From the NCBI GenBank assembly GCA_029263555.1, contig JAJUFW010000029.1, forward strand, positions 1 through 13,081: a stretch of DNA of 13,081 nt, written 5' to 3'. Positions 6,540 to 12,760 of this stretch are shown piece after piece. The notes beneath the pieces were generated by a model. That model did no database searches, had not been told where the DNA came from, and was given only the letters and a program-made list of their open reading frames with translations. The number at the start of each line of letters is the position of its first letter. Within the stretch, counting starts at the first letter, position 1. A program made the translations under genes and the position numbers. The DNA is from Alphaproteobacteria bacterium. Its GTDB lineage: Bacteria > Pseudomonadota > Alphaproteobacteria > DSM-16000 > Inquilinaceae.

Positions 6540-7328
6540 TCAGCGCGCGAAGTAGGAGAGCCCGAGCGTGCGCTCGATCGCCACCATCACAACGACGGTG
6601 AAGCTCATGAGCATGACCGAAAGCGCGGCCACGGTCGGGTCGAAGAAGTTCTCGACATAGGTCAGCATCTGAATCGGCAGGGTGCTGATCCCCGGCCCGG
6701 TGAGGAAGAGCGACACCGGCACGTTGTTGAGCGACGTGATGAACGCCAGGATGAAGGCGGCGATGATGCCCGACCTGATATTCGGGAGCACGATCGTGAA
6801 GAAGGTCTTCAGCCGGTTCGAGCCCAGGCTGACCGCGGCTTCCTCGATCGAGTAGTCGAAATTGGCGAGGCTGGCCGAGACGACCCGGACGCTGTAGGGC
6901 AGGACGATGATCATGTGCCCCAGCAGCAGCGTCGTGAAGATCGGGAGGTCGAGCCCTACGCTCATCGAATTTAGGACCGAGAAGCCGAAGACGATCTCCG
7001 GCACCAGGATGGGCAACACGAAGAAGTTCGCGAAGGCCTTCGTCACCTGGTTCCGGTAGCGGCTGAGCGCATAGGCGGCCGGGATCCCGAGGAGCAGCGA
7101 CAGGAGCGTGCCGAAGACGGCAACCTGGAGACTGATCCAGAAGGTCTCGCGGAAGGCCGAGACCTCGAAGACATTGGCGAACCACCGCCCGGTGAAGCCC
7201 TGGGGCGGAAAGGCTAGGAACTGCGTGTCGCTGAACGCCGTCCCGGCAACGATGACGAGCGGCCCCAGCAGGAAGATGTAGACCAGGACCGCAAAGGCGA
7301 CGAGGGCCGGGTGGCTGCGTCTTGCCAT
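6540..7328 (-). CDS. PotC-like ABC permease
   Basis: This 262-residue inner-membrane permease of the BPD_transp_1 family has about six hydrophobic segments (roughly 8-29, 64-86, 99-120, 128-150, 175-196 and 231-250). The cytoplasmic EAA loop that docks to the ATPase reads IEEAAVSLGSNRLKTFFTIV, followed by LPNIRSGI. Order and length match PotC, the second permease of spermidine/putrescine-type importers. It lies 4 bp after the PotB-like gene and 9 bp before the PotA-like gene, so the three are one transcription unit. The ATG (7328-7326) gives MARRSHPALVAFAVL, a normal positively charged N-terminus leading into the first membrane helix. Nothing is missing. Substrate is unknown. Confidence 0.92.
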   Translation of the reverse strand: MARRSHPALVAFAVLVYIFLLGPLVIVAGTAFSDTQFLAFPPQGFTGRWFANVFEVSAFRETFWISLQVAVFGTLLSLLLGIPAAYALSRYRNQVTKAFANFFVLPILVPEIVFGFSVLNSMSVGLDLPIFTTLLLGHMIIVLPYSVRVVSASLANFDYSIEEAAVSLGSNRLKTFFTIVLPNIRSGIIAAFILAFITSLNNVPVSLFLTGPGISTLPIQMLTYVENFFDPTVAALSVMLMSFTVVVMVAIERTLGLSYFAR

Positions 7329-7332
7329 GGCC

Positions 7333-8181
7333 TTACGCTCCCACCGGGTTCAGCCGGCGAGCCAGGCTGTTCATCGCCAGGATCACGACGACCGTCAGGA
7401 CGACCATGAGGACCGCGATGGTCGACGCCATCGCCCAATCGAAGGAGATCATCGCCTTCTGGTAAAGAAAGGTCGCAAGCACCGTCTGCCGGTCGCCGCC
7501 GAGGAGCTGGGGTGTCGTATAGGCCGTGAAACTGCCGGTGAAGACCAGCACCGACCCGACGACGATCCCGGGCATCGCCAGCGGCAGGACGACCTGCCGG
7601 AAGGTCGCCGCCGGGGAGGCGCCGAGCGAGGACGCGGCCTGCAGCACGTCCGCCTCGATATTCTCCATGACGCCGACGAGCGACAGGATCATCAGCGGCG
7701 TGAACAGATGGACGAGGCCGACGATGACGGCGGTCTGGGTGTAGAGCAGACCAACCGGCGTGTCGATGACCCCGATCCCCTGAAGAACCTGGTTGACGAA
7801 GCCGTTACGGCCCAGAATTACGATCCAGCTGAAGGATCGGACGACCGTGCTGGTCAGCAGCGGGAAGACCGCGCAGACGATCAGCAGCGTCCGCCGCGAC
7901 TTGGGCGAACGCGCGATAACATGCGCCGTCGGCAGCCCGAGCACGATCGAGATCGCCGTGGTTACGAGCGCGATCTCGAGCGTGCGATAGAGGACCGACA
8001 GGTTCAGTCCGCTTCGGAAGAACGCGACATAGTTGGAGTACCACTCCCTTCCGTCGAAGGTCAGGCCGACCGTTCCCGCCAGCGGCAGCAGCAGGATGAC
8101 GACGACCGCCAACGCCGCCGGCGCCAGGAGTAGCCAGGGAAGCGATTTCTTCATGGAAGTGGACCGCCCTGTTGGACGCAT
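7333..8181 (-). CDS. PotB-like ABC permease
   Basis: This 282-residue inner-membrane permease of the BPD_transp_1 family forms a heterodimer with the PotC-like protein. The first helix follows MKKSLPWLLLAPAALAVVVI, a large periplasmic loop follows it (GLTFDGREWYSNYVAFF), and the EAA loop reads LQAASSLGASPAATFRQVVL followed by PLAMPGI. Two starts are possible: ATG at 8181, or ATG at 8154, ten codons later, giving MKKSLPWLLL. The second looks more like a native N-terminus and has AGGGCGG 10-16 nt upstream; the first has no evident ribosome site. I keep the longer form because neither is decisive. The gene follows the binding-protein gene by 21 bp (or 48 bp with the shorter start) and precedes the PotC-like gene by 4 bp. 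Confidence 0.9.
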   Translation of the reverse strand: MRPTGRSTSMKKSLPWLLLAPAALAVVVILLLPLAGTVGLTFDGREWYSNYVAFFRSGLNLSVLYRTLEIALVTTAISIVLGLPTAHVIARSPKSRRTLLIVCAVFPLLTSTVVRSFSWIVILGRNGFVNQVLQGIGVIDTPVGLLYTQTAVIVGLVHLFTPLMILSLVGVMENIEADVLQAASSLGASPAATFRQVVLPLAMPGIVVGSVLVFTGSFTAYTTPQLLGGDRQTVLATFLYQKAMISFDWAMASTIAVLMVVLTVVVILAMNSLARRLNPVGA

Positions 8182-8202
8182 GACTGCGCGACGGCGGAGG
8201 AG

Positions 8203-9249
8203 TTACTGCCGGAACATCTCGTTCCAGCGCTCGGTCCAATCCTCCAGATTGGCGTTGAGCGCGGCATAGTCCGGCTTGTTCAGCGACTGGACGACCTCCT
8301 CGCCATAGGTCCAGGGGGCGGCCTCCTCGGGCGTCAGCTCCACCTTCGCGTTGACCGGCGCGTCGACCTTGGCGACAGCAAGAGCCTTCTGGACATCCGC
8401 GTTCAGGTGCCAGTTGATGAACTCCATGGCAAGTTCGGGGTTGTTGCCGCCCTTCACCAGGTTGATCGTGTTGAGATTGGCGAATGCGCCCTCGTCCAAC
8501 TCGGCCCAGGCCGCGGTCGGGACAGACTGCTTGATGTTGGAGAAGACGAAGTCCTGGGCGGCGGCGATCACCACCTCGCCCTGGGCGAACAGGTTCGCAA
8601 GCTCCGACGAACGCGAATAGGTCGTCAGGATGTTGCCCTGAAGCTCCTCCAGCGCGCGGAAGGCACCGTCGGGATCCTCGAACGCCGAAACGCCTTCCTT
8701 GTCGGCCGCGACCAGCACCATCAGGGGACCGGCCGTGGTCGAGATGTTCGGAACGGTGACGCGGCCCTTGAACTCTTCCCGCCACAGGTCCTGCCAGGAA
8801 GTCACCGGCGTATCCGTGGCCGCCGTGTCGTAGATGATGCCGAAGCGGCCGATCGTGTAGGCGGGGCCATATTCCTCGCCATGCGGGGCCTGCGCGACTT
8901 CATGCAGTTCGGCGATGTTCGGGATGCGGGAGCGGTCCACGGGCGCGAACAGCCCCTGCTCGATCCCGGTCTGCACGAAGGAGTCCGCGAGATAGACGAG
9001 ATCGACGCCGCCGCGGATCCTGATCTTGTTGAGGCGGTCCGCATTGTTGCCCGTCTCCAGCACGATCTTGACGCCGTGCTGCTCCTCGAAGGGCTTGTAG
9101 AGGTGCTCCTGCAGAAGGTCACCGTTGTAGCCCCAGGTGGAGATCACGAGTTCCTTGTCCTGGGCCAGGGCCGAATTCCCGCCGAGTCCTGCCAGCGCCA
9201 GTCCCAGTGCTGCCGCGAATACCGTGCCGCGTCCGTTCCCGTAATGCAT
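8203..9249 (-). CDS. Periplasmic binding protein, PotD-like (spermidine/putrescine-type family)
   Basis: This 348-residue protein has a Sec signal peptide (hydrophobic about 9-24, cleavage probably after ALA at residue 29). The mature protein starts DKELVISTWGYNGDLLQEHL, with KPFEEQHGVKIVLETGNN following. This is the type II binding-protein fold shared by PotD, thiamine and iron binders. Other family segments are VDLVYLADSF, GPAYTIGRFGIIYDT (ligand-side strand), SWQDLWREEFKGRV and NNPELAMEFINWHLNADVQK near the end. It captures the solute for the importer encoded downstream and is the first gene of a five-gene operon that ends with a deaminase. GGGGA lies about 7 nt before the ATG as a moderate ribosome site. 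The polyamine-binding acidic residues of PotD cannot be verified by eye, so another cationic or heterocyclic ligand is quite possible. Confidence 0.9.
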   Translation of the reverse strand: MHYGNGRGTVFAAALGLALAGLGGNSALAQDKELVISTWGYNGDLLQEHLYKPFEEQHGVKIVLETGNNADRLNKIRIRGGVDLVYLADSFVQTGIEQGLFAPVDRSRIPNIAELHEVAQAPHGEEYGPAYTIGRFGIIYDTAATDTPVTSWQDLWREEFKGRVTVPNISTTAGPLMVLVAADKEGVSAFEDPDGAFRALEELQGNILTTYSRSSELANLFAQGEVVIAAAQDFVFSNIKQSVPTAAWAELDEGAFANLNTINLVKGGNNPELAMEFINWHLNADVQKALAVAKVDAPVNAKVELTPEEAAPWTYGEEVVQSLNKPDYAALNANLEDWTERWNEMFRQ

Positions 9250-9273
9250 CGAGAGTCCCCGCTTCCAGAATTC

Positions 9274-9303
9274 GGCCGCCGGAGGTACGGATTTCCGGCG
9301 GCC
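9274..9303. promoter_or_regulatory. Perfect 10-bp inverted repeat in the divergent promoter region
   Basis: GGCCGCCGGA (9274-9283) and TCCGGCGGCC (9294-9303) are exact reverse complements separated by 10 nt. It is the central element of the 96-bp gap between the PotD-like gene (starting at 9249, leftward) and the nucleoside hydrolase gene (starting at 9346, rightward). It could be an operator serving both promoters, or a leader hairpin in the transporter mRNA ending 25 nt before its ATG. No convincing -35/-10 pair was found here on either strand. Confidence 0.5.
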
Positions 9304-9323
9304 AGTGCTATGAAGGCCTCCTC

Positions 9324-9341
9324 AATACACCAGTAAGTATT
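9324..9341. repeat. Short inverted repeat AATAC-N8-GTATT before the nucleoside hydrolase gene
   Basis: AATAC (9324-9328) and GTATT (9337-9341) are reverse complements around 8 nt, in the only AT-rich patch of this gap and directly before the ATG at 9346. It may be part of a promoter or a small operator. No Shine-Dalgarno sequence precedes the ATG, so the patch may instead reflect a leaderless or weakly translated start. Short arms make chance likely. Confidence 0.25.
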
Positions 9342-9345
9342 TCGG

Positions 9346-10293
9346 ATGAACCCGACTCCGCGCATACCGGTCGTGATCGACACCGACCCGGGCCTCGACG
9401 ACGCGATCGCGATCCTCATCGCCCTCGCAGCACCCGAATTCGACGTTCTCGGCCTGACCACGGTGGCCGGGAACCTGCCCCTTGCCGTAACGACGGCGAA
9501 CGCTCTCCGCCTCGTCGAAGCCTGCGGGCGGGGGGATGTTCCGGTCATCGAAGGATGCGACCGGCCGCTCCTCCGCTCTCCTCTTCATTGCGGCGATATC
9601 CACGGGCCGGACGGCCTAGGAGACGGAATACTGCCTCCGCCGGCCGGCGCGCCCCTCCCCGGCGGCGCCGTCGACTGGCTTGCCGACCGGCTGCGGGAAC
9701 GTCCGGCAGGCGCCGTGACCATCTGCGCGCTCGGCCCGCTCACCAACCTGGCCATGCTGCTGGACCGGGCGCCGGACGCCGCCTCACGGATCGGGCGGAT
9801 CGTCGCGATGGGCGGCGCCGTGCGGGCGCCGGGCAACGTCACGCCCCATGCCGAGTTCAACTTCCTGGCCGATCCCGAGGCTGCCGACGTCGTGATCGGG
9901 AGCGGCATCCCGGTCACCGTGGTTCCGCTGGACGTCACCCGGCAGGTCCGGACATGGCGCCCCTTCATCGATGCTCTGCGAAAAACCGGCGCCCGGATTC
10001 CGGGAATCGCCGCCGATCTGCTGGACGCCTATTACGGTTCGAAAGGATCTTCGGCGGAGCAGACCGGCCGGCCGCTGCACGATCCCTGCGTGATCGCGCG
10101 GTTGCTGGCGCCCCGGCTGTTCGAAAGCCGGAAGATCCGGCTGAGGATCGAGATCCGCAACCCAGAAAAACTGGGGCAGTCCGTCGAGGACGAAGCCGGA
10201 ACGCCGGTGGACGCCCTTCTCGACGTCGACCGGGAGGGCGTCCTGGATCTTCTGCTGAAACGTCTGACCGAGGCGCCGGCCCCTGCGCTATGA
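9346..10293 (+). CDS. Nucleoside hydrolase (inosine/uridine-preferring family)
   Basis: This 315-residue enzyme hydrolyses the N-glycosidic bond of ribonucleosides to give free base and ribose. The Ca2+-binding N-terminal motif VVIDTDPGLDDAIAI supplies D12, D14, D18 and D19. Further active-site elements are IHGPDGLGD (H86), ICALGPLTNLAML, APGNVTPHAEFNFLADPEAA (N164, E170, N172) and RPLHDPCVIARLL (H245, D246). Each sits about four residues after its counterpart in the characterised protozoan enzymes, so the catalytic set is complete. There is no signal peptide, so it acts in the cytoplasm. ATG at 9346 is chosen because the family motif starts at residue 9 and no upstream in-frame start fits. 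It diverges from the transporter/deaminase operon and its 3' end overlaps the converging M20 gene by 6 bp. Whether purine or pyrimidine nucleosides are preferred is not visible. Confidence 0.93.
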   Translation: MNPTPRIPVVIDTDPGLDDAIAILIALAAPEFDVLGLTTVAGNLPLAVTTANALRLVEACGRGDVPVIEGCDRPLLRSPLHCGDIHGPDGLGDGILPPPAGAPLPGGAVDWLADRLRERPAGAVTICALGPLTNLAMLLDRAPDAASRIGRIVAMGGAVRAPGNVTPHAEFNFLADPEAADVVIGSGIPVTVVPLDVTRQVRTWRPFIDALRKTGARIPGIAADLLDAYYGSKGSSAEQTGRPLHDPCVIARLLAPRLFESRKIRLRIEIRNPEKLGQSVEDEAGTPVDALLDVDREGVLDLLLKRLTEAPAPAL

Positions 10294-11466
10294 GGCAGCC
10301 GGCAACTCCTGCTCGACAAGACGCGCCCAGAAGCTGGCCCCGACGGGGATCGCCCGGTCGTTGAAGTCGTAGCGGCTGTTGTGATGAAGTGCGCCGTCGA
10401 CCGCCGGGCCGTTGCCAACCCAGACATAGCAGCCCGGTACCCGAGCGGAGAAGACGGCGAAGTCGTCGCCGGCGGTCGACGGCGGGAAATCGGTGACGAC
10501 GCGATCGGCACCGACCACCGTCGCCGCGGCCCGGCGCGCGGCTTCGGTCGCACCGGCATCGTTCACAACCGGCGGGATCCGCCGGATGAAGCGATAGGCG
10601 GCCTCGATCCCGAAGGTTGCCGCGATCCCGTTGGCGAGCGTGCCGATCTCCCGGTCGAGCTGGTCGCGGACGGCCGGGTCATAGGCCCGCGCGGTCCCGC
10701 GGATGGTTACGTCGTCCGGTATGACGTTCCATGCCTCGGGATTGCCGCCGAGGATGCTGCAGGCGCTGACGACCGCCGGCTGAAGCGGGTCCAGCCGGCG
10801 CCCGACGATGGTCTGCAGCGTCGTCAGGAAATGCCCGGCCGCGGTCATGGCGTCGCGTCCGAGATGGGGCTTGGCGCCGTGCGTGCCCACGCCCTTGAAG
10901 ACGACCTCCCAGCTGTCGGAGGACGCAAGCTGCGGTCCGGGCGTGACGGCCATCTGGTCGGGATCGAGCCCCGGCATGTTGTGCATCCCATAGACCGCGT
11001 CGAGCGGAAAGCGGTCGAAGAACCCGTCCTCGACCATGCGCGCCGCACCGCCACGGCCTTCCTCGGCCGGCTGGAAGATGAAATGCACGGTCCCGGAGAA
11101 TTGCCGCGTCTCGGCAAGGTAGCGCGCCGCCCCCAGAAGCATGACGGTATGGCCGTCATGGCCGCAGGCATGCATCTTGCCCTCGGTCCGCGACGCATAG
11201 GGAAGGTCGCCGCGTTCGGGCATCGGCAGGGCGTCCATGTCGGCGCGCAGCCCGACCGAGCGATTGCCGGTGCCGGCCTGCAGCGTCCCCACCACCCCGG
11301 TCACGCCGAGCCCCCGGTCCACCTCGATTCCCCATTCGGAGAGCTTGCGGGCCACGATATCTGCCGTGCGATGTTCCTCGAAGCCGAGCTCCGGATGGGC
11401 ATGAAGATCGCGGCGAAGTTCCGTCAGCTCGTCGCTGAATTCGAGGATCCTAGGGATGACGGGCAT
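10288..11466 (-). CDS. M20 family amidohydrolase (hippurate/N-acyl-amino-acid hydrolase type)
   Basis: This 392-residue cytoplasmic di-metal hydrolase cleaves an amide bond, typically in N-acyl amino acids or similar amides. The N-terminus LTELRRDLHAHPELGFEEHR is characteristic. Metal and catalytic residues are in MHACGHDGHT (C101, H103, H106), FQPAEEGRGG (E135, E136) and YGMHNMPG (H162); HHNSRYDFND near the end gives the last histidine. A dimerisation (lid) domain lies between about residues 180 and 290, including GVGTHGAKPHLGRDAM. The frame is open 34 codons further upstream to 11568, but that extension has no family features and covers the promoter region, so I place the start at ATG 11466. 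The gene diverges from the phosphoribosyltransferase gene by 125 bp and ends inside the last codons of the nucleoside hydrolase gene. Substrate unknown. Confidence 0.9.
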   Translation of the reverse strand: MPVIPRILEFSDELTELRRDLHAHPELGFEEHRTADIVARKLSEWGIEVDRGLGVTGVVGTLQAGTGNRSVGLRADMDALPMPERGDLPYASRTEGKMHACGHDGHTVMLLGAARYLAETRQFSGTVHFIFQPAEEGRGGAARMVEDGFFDRFPLDAVYGMHNMPGLDPDQMAVTPGPQLASSDSWEVVFKGVGTHGAKPHLGRDAMTAAGHFLTTLQTIVGRRLDPLQPAVVSACSILGGNPEAWNVIPDDVTIRGTARAYDPAVRDQLDREIGTLANGIAATFGIEAAYRFIRRIPPVVNDAGATEAARRAAATVVGADRVVTDFPPSTAGDDFAVFSARVPGCYVWVGNGPAVDGALHHNSRYDFNDRAIPVGASFWARLVEQELPAAS

Positions 11467-11500
11467 TGTCCGAGTTCGGTCCTGGATTGGGGGGATAAGG

Positions 11501-11530
11501 ATCGCCGCCAGAGGCTTGCCAGCCGGCGAT
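11501..11530. repeat. 7-bp inverted repeat in the divergent M20/phosphoribosyltransferase spacer
   Basis: ATCGCCG (11501-11507) and CGGCGAT (11524-11530) are perfect reverse complements with a 16-nt spacer, followed on the plus strand by TTT. The position between two divergent starts (11466 leftward, 11592 rightward) suits an operator. The short T-run would also allow a weak terminator-like leader structure ahead of the phosphoribosyltransferase gene. No clear promoter boxes were found. Confidence 0.35.
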
Positions 11531-11591
11531 TTTGTCCGCACTTTCGCCGACCCGATCCCGCCGATCAAGTTTCCGAACCCGCGCGCACGCC

Positions 11592-12317
11592 ATGGCCGAC
11601 ATACCCTCTCTCGAACCGCACGACTTCTGGCAGGAGTTGATCCCCGCCGACGCGCCCCTGCCGGTGGACGACGACAGCGGCTATGTCGACTTCTATCCGG
11701 CGCGCTTTCCGGACGGACGGCGGCTCCTGCTGCCCTTGAGGCAATTGCCCGGGCATCGGGACCGTGCCGTCGCCTCGTTGATCGCTAACCAGGCCTCGTT
11801 TCCGGTGGAGGGGGCGCTGGTGGAGGGCATGACCGCCATTGCCCGGCGATACGAGCCGGAGGTCGTGGTCGGCTTGCCGACTCTCGGCCTCAGCCTCGCC
11901 CGGGGCGTGGCGAAGGCGCTTGGGCACAGCCGCTACGTTCCCTTGGGGACGTCGCGGAAGTTCTGGTACCGGGAGGAGCTCTCGGTGCCCTGCTCCTCGA
12001 TCACCAGCCCGGGGACCGGGAAGCGCCTCTACGTCGATCCGCGGATGCTGCCGCTCCTCGACAGACGGAAGGTCGCCGTGGTCGACGACGTGATCAGCAC
12101 CGGAACCTCGATCCGGGCGGCCCTGGACCTGCTCAGCCTCGCCGGGGTGGAGCCCGCATGCATCCTGACCGCCATGGTCCAGACCGAACGCTGGCGATCC
12201 GTTCTGGAGGAGATCCGTCCGGATCTTCCCGACCGCGTGCATGGCGTTCTCCGCTCGCCCCTGTTCCGGTACCGCGACGGGCGCTGGCATCCGGACGCCC
12301 CCATGGGACCCAACTGA
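11592..12317 (+). CDS. PRPP-dependent phosphoribosyltransferase (type I, nucleobase salvage-like)
   Basis: This 241-residue cytoplasmic protein has the type I phosphoribosyltransferase signature VAVVDDVISTGTSIRAALDL (161-180), in which the two acidic residues and the TGTS loop hold the ribose-phosphate of PRPP. A second conserved stretch, VVVGLPTLGLSLARGVAKAL (91-110), is the pyrophosphate-loop region. Between them is a long insert with KFWYREELSVPCSSITSPG, and an N-terminal part of about 75 residues (FWQELIPADAPLP onward). This is longer than standard adenine or hypoxanthine phosphoribosyltransferases (about 180 residues) and suggests an uncharacterised subgroup. The frame extends upstream to a TTG at 11532, but the conserved-looking protein begins at ATG 11592. 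Neither start has a good ribosome site. Next to a deaminase and a nucleoside hydrolase, return of a purine base to its nucleotide is the natural guess; the acceptor base is unproven. Confidence 0.82.
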   Translation: MADIPSLEPHDFWQELIPADAPLPVDDDSGYVDFYPARFPDGRRLLLPLRQLPGHRDRAVASLIANQASFPVEGALVEGMTAIARRYEPEVVVGLPTLGLSLARGVAKALGHSRYVPLGTSRKFWYREELSVPCSSITSPGTGKRLYVDPRMLPLLDRRKVAVVDDVISTGTSIRAALDLLSLAGVEPACILTAMVQTERWRSVLEEIRPDLPDRVHGVLRSPLFRYRDGRWHPDAPMGPN

Positions 12318-12321
12318 ACCT

Positions 12322-12337
12322 CTCCATCAAGATGGAG
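12322..12337 (+). terminator. Candidate terminator hairpin after the phosphoribosyltransferase gene
   Basis: CTCCATC (12322-12328) and GATGGAG (12331-12337) are perfect reverse complements. A 6-bp stem with a CAAG tetraloop is the likely form. It begins 5 bp after the stop codon. The following sequence is moderately AT-rich (CATAACGTCTATATCTTT) but lacks an immediate T-tract, so termination may be only partial. Confidence 0.45.
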
Positions 12338-12592
12338 CATAACGTCTATATCTTTCAGCGACTTGCGAAGCTATTTTGATGCCCAGGATCCGCCGACATC
12401 TGCCCCCGGCTGACACCGGTCTGGGCCTCTCGACACGCCGGTGCCGATCCTGACGCCTATGCGTTCCTAGAATGCGATTGAGTGCGGTCCCGTCGGAGGC
12501 GGCGGTGGGACGTTGCTTGCCGATCGCCGGAGGAATAGGGTCGATGAACGGCAACCGGACTGTCGACGACGAAGCGTCATCCGGAGGACGAC
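12338..12592. other. Non-coding stretch without a recognisable gene
   Basis: No reading frame here resembles a known protein. Visible elements are an imperfect hairpin CACCGG/CCGGTG (12414-12419 with 12438-12443), a possible -10-like TAGAAT (12468-12473) without a convincing -35 partner, and a GGAGG (12531-12535) placed 8 nt before ATG 12544. That ATG opens a frame of 65 codons which lies out of phase over the decarboxylase-like remnant and looks like a shadow. TGTCGA at 12561-12566 is noted separately. Confidence 0.5.
12561..12566 (+). promoter_or_regulatory. TGTCGA, possible -35 element of an ECF42-type promoter
   Basis: From memory of the literature, promoters of the ECF42 sigma group, whose genes are usually beside DGPF-domain genes, carry TGTCGA at -35 and a CGA/TC-type -10. 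An exact TGTCGA lies about 195 bp upstream of the DGPF gene. A CGTC is present 8 nt downstream and a CGAC about 22 nt downstream, neither at ideal spacing. This is therefore a weak candidate only. Confidence 0.2.
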
Positions 12593-12751
12593 GTGCAGAT
12601 CGCGGCCATCTTCAATTCGATAGCCGATCGGGGCCTGGAGCTTCTCACCTTCCGTCAGGGCCGTTCGCTGCCGCGGGCGCCGCTGGAGTTGTGCCGAAGC
12701 CTGCTGTCGGAATCAGCAGGTGCAGGACGTCTTCCAACTGATGGACGATAG
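12593..12751 (+). pseudogene. Short frame resembling the N-terminus of malonyl-CoA decarboxylase, probable gene remnant
   Basis: GTG at 12593 has a strong ribosome site, GGAGG, 5 nt upstream and opens a 52-codon frame ending TAG at 12749-12751. Its peptide contains FNSIADRGLELL and, after a short linker, LELCRSLLSE. Both resemble the beginning of bacterial malonyl-CoA decarboxylases (helical N-terminal domain, typically ...ERGRELL... then LCRALLSERGEASG...). After LLSE the match is lost: the expected GEASG and the remaining roughly 400 residues are absent, and the frame stops within the ribosome site of the DGPF gene. I read it as the 5' end of a decarboxylase gene cut off by a deletion or insertion. 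Alternatively it is a small leader peptide whose stop overlaps the next ribosome site. The similarity is judged from memory and over about 30 residues only. Confidence 0.35.
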
Positions 12752-12755
12752 GAGG
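12750..12755 (+). promoter_or_regulatory. Ribosome binding site AGGAGG of the DGPF gene
   Basis: AGGAGG followed by AAACC and ATG (12761) is a complete Shine-Dalgarno match with 5-nt spacing. The stop codon TAG of the preceding short frame (12749-12751) overlaps its first bases, so ribosomes finishing that frame would end exactly on this site. Confidence 0.8.
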
Positions 12756-12760
12756 AAACC

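Noticed and set aside
4132..7185. A minus-strand frame open for 1017 codons covering the deaminase and continuing through the PotA-like and PotC-like genes
   Set aside because: Only the last 441 codons (from GTG 5457) show protein-family features. The upstream part is Arg/Gly/Pro-rich, lies out of phase over two well-supported genes and is a by-product of high GC content.
8203..9249. Firm assignment of the importer to spermidine or putrescine
   Set aside because: The PotD/A/B/C family carries many different solutes, and the linked deaminase points elsewhere. The polyamine-specific acidic residues could not be verified by eye.
11467..11568. A 34-codon N-terminal extension of the M20 amidohydrolase
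   Set aside because: It has no family similarity and no ribosome site, and it would occupy most of the divergent promoter region. The family N-terminus begins just after ATG 11466.
12472..12741. An 89-codon plus-strand frame before the DGPF gene
   Set aside because: Its composition is Gly/Ser/Arg/Pro-rich without any motif. Another frame over the same bases (12593-12751) has a better ribosome site and a protein-like sequence.
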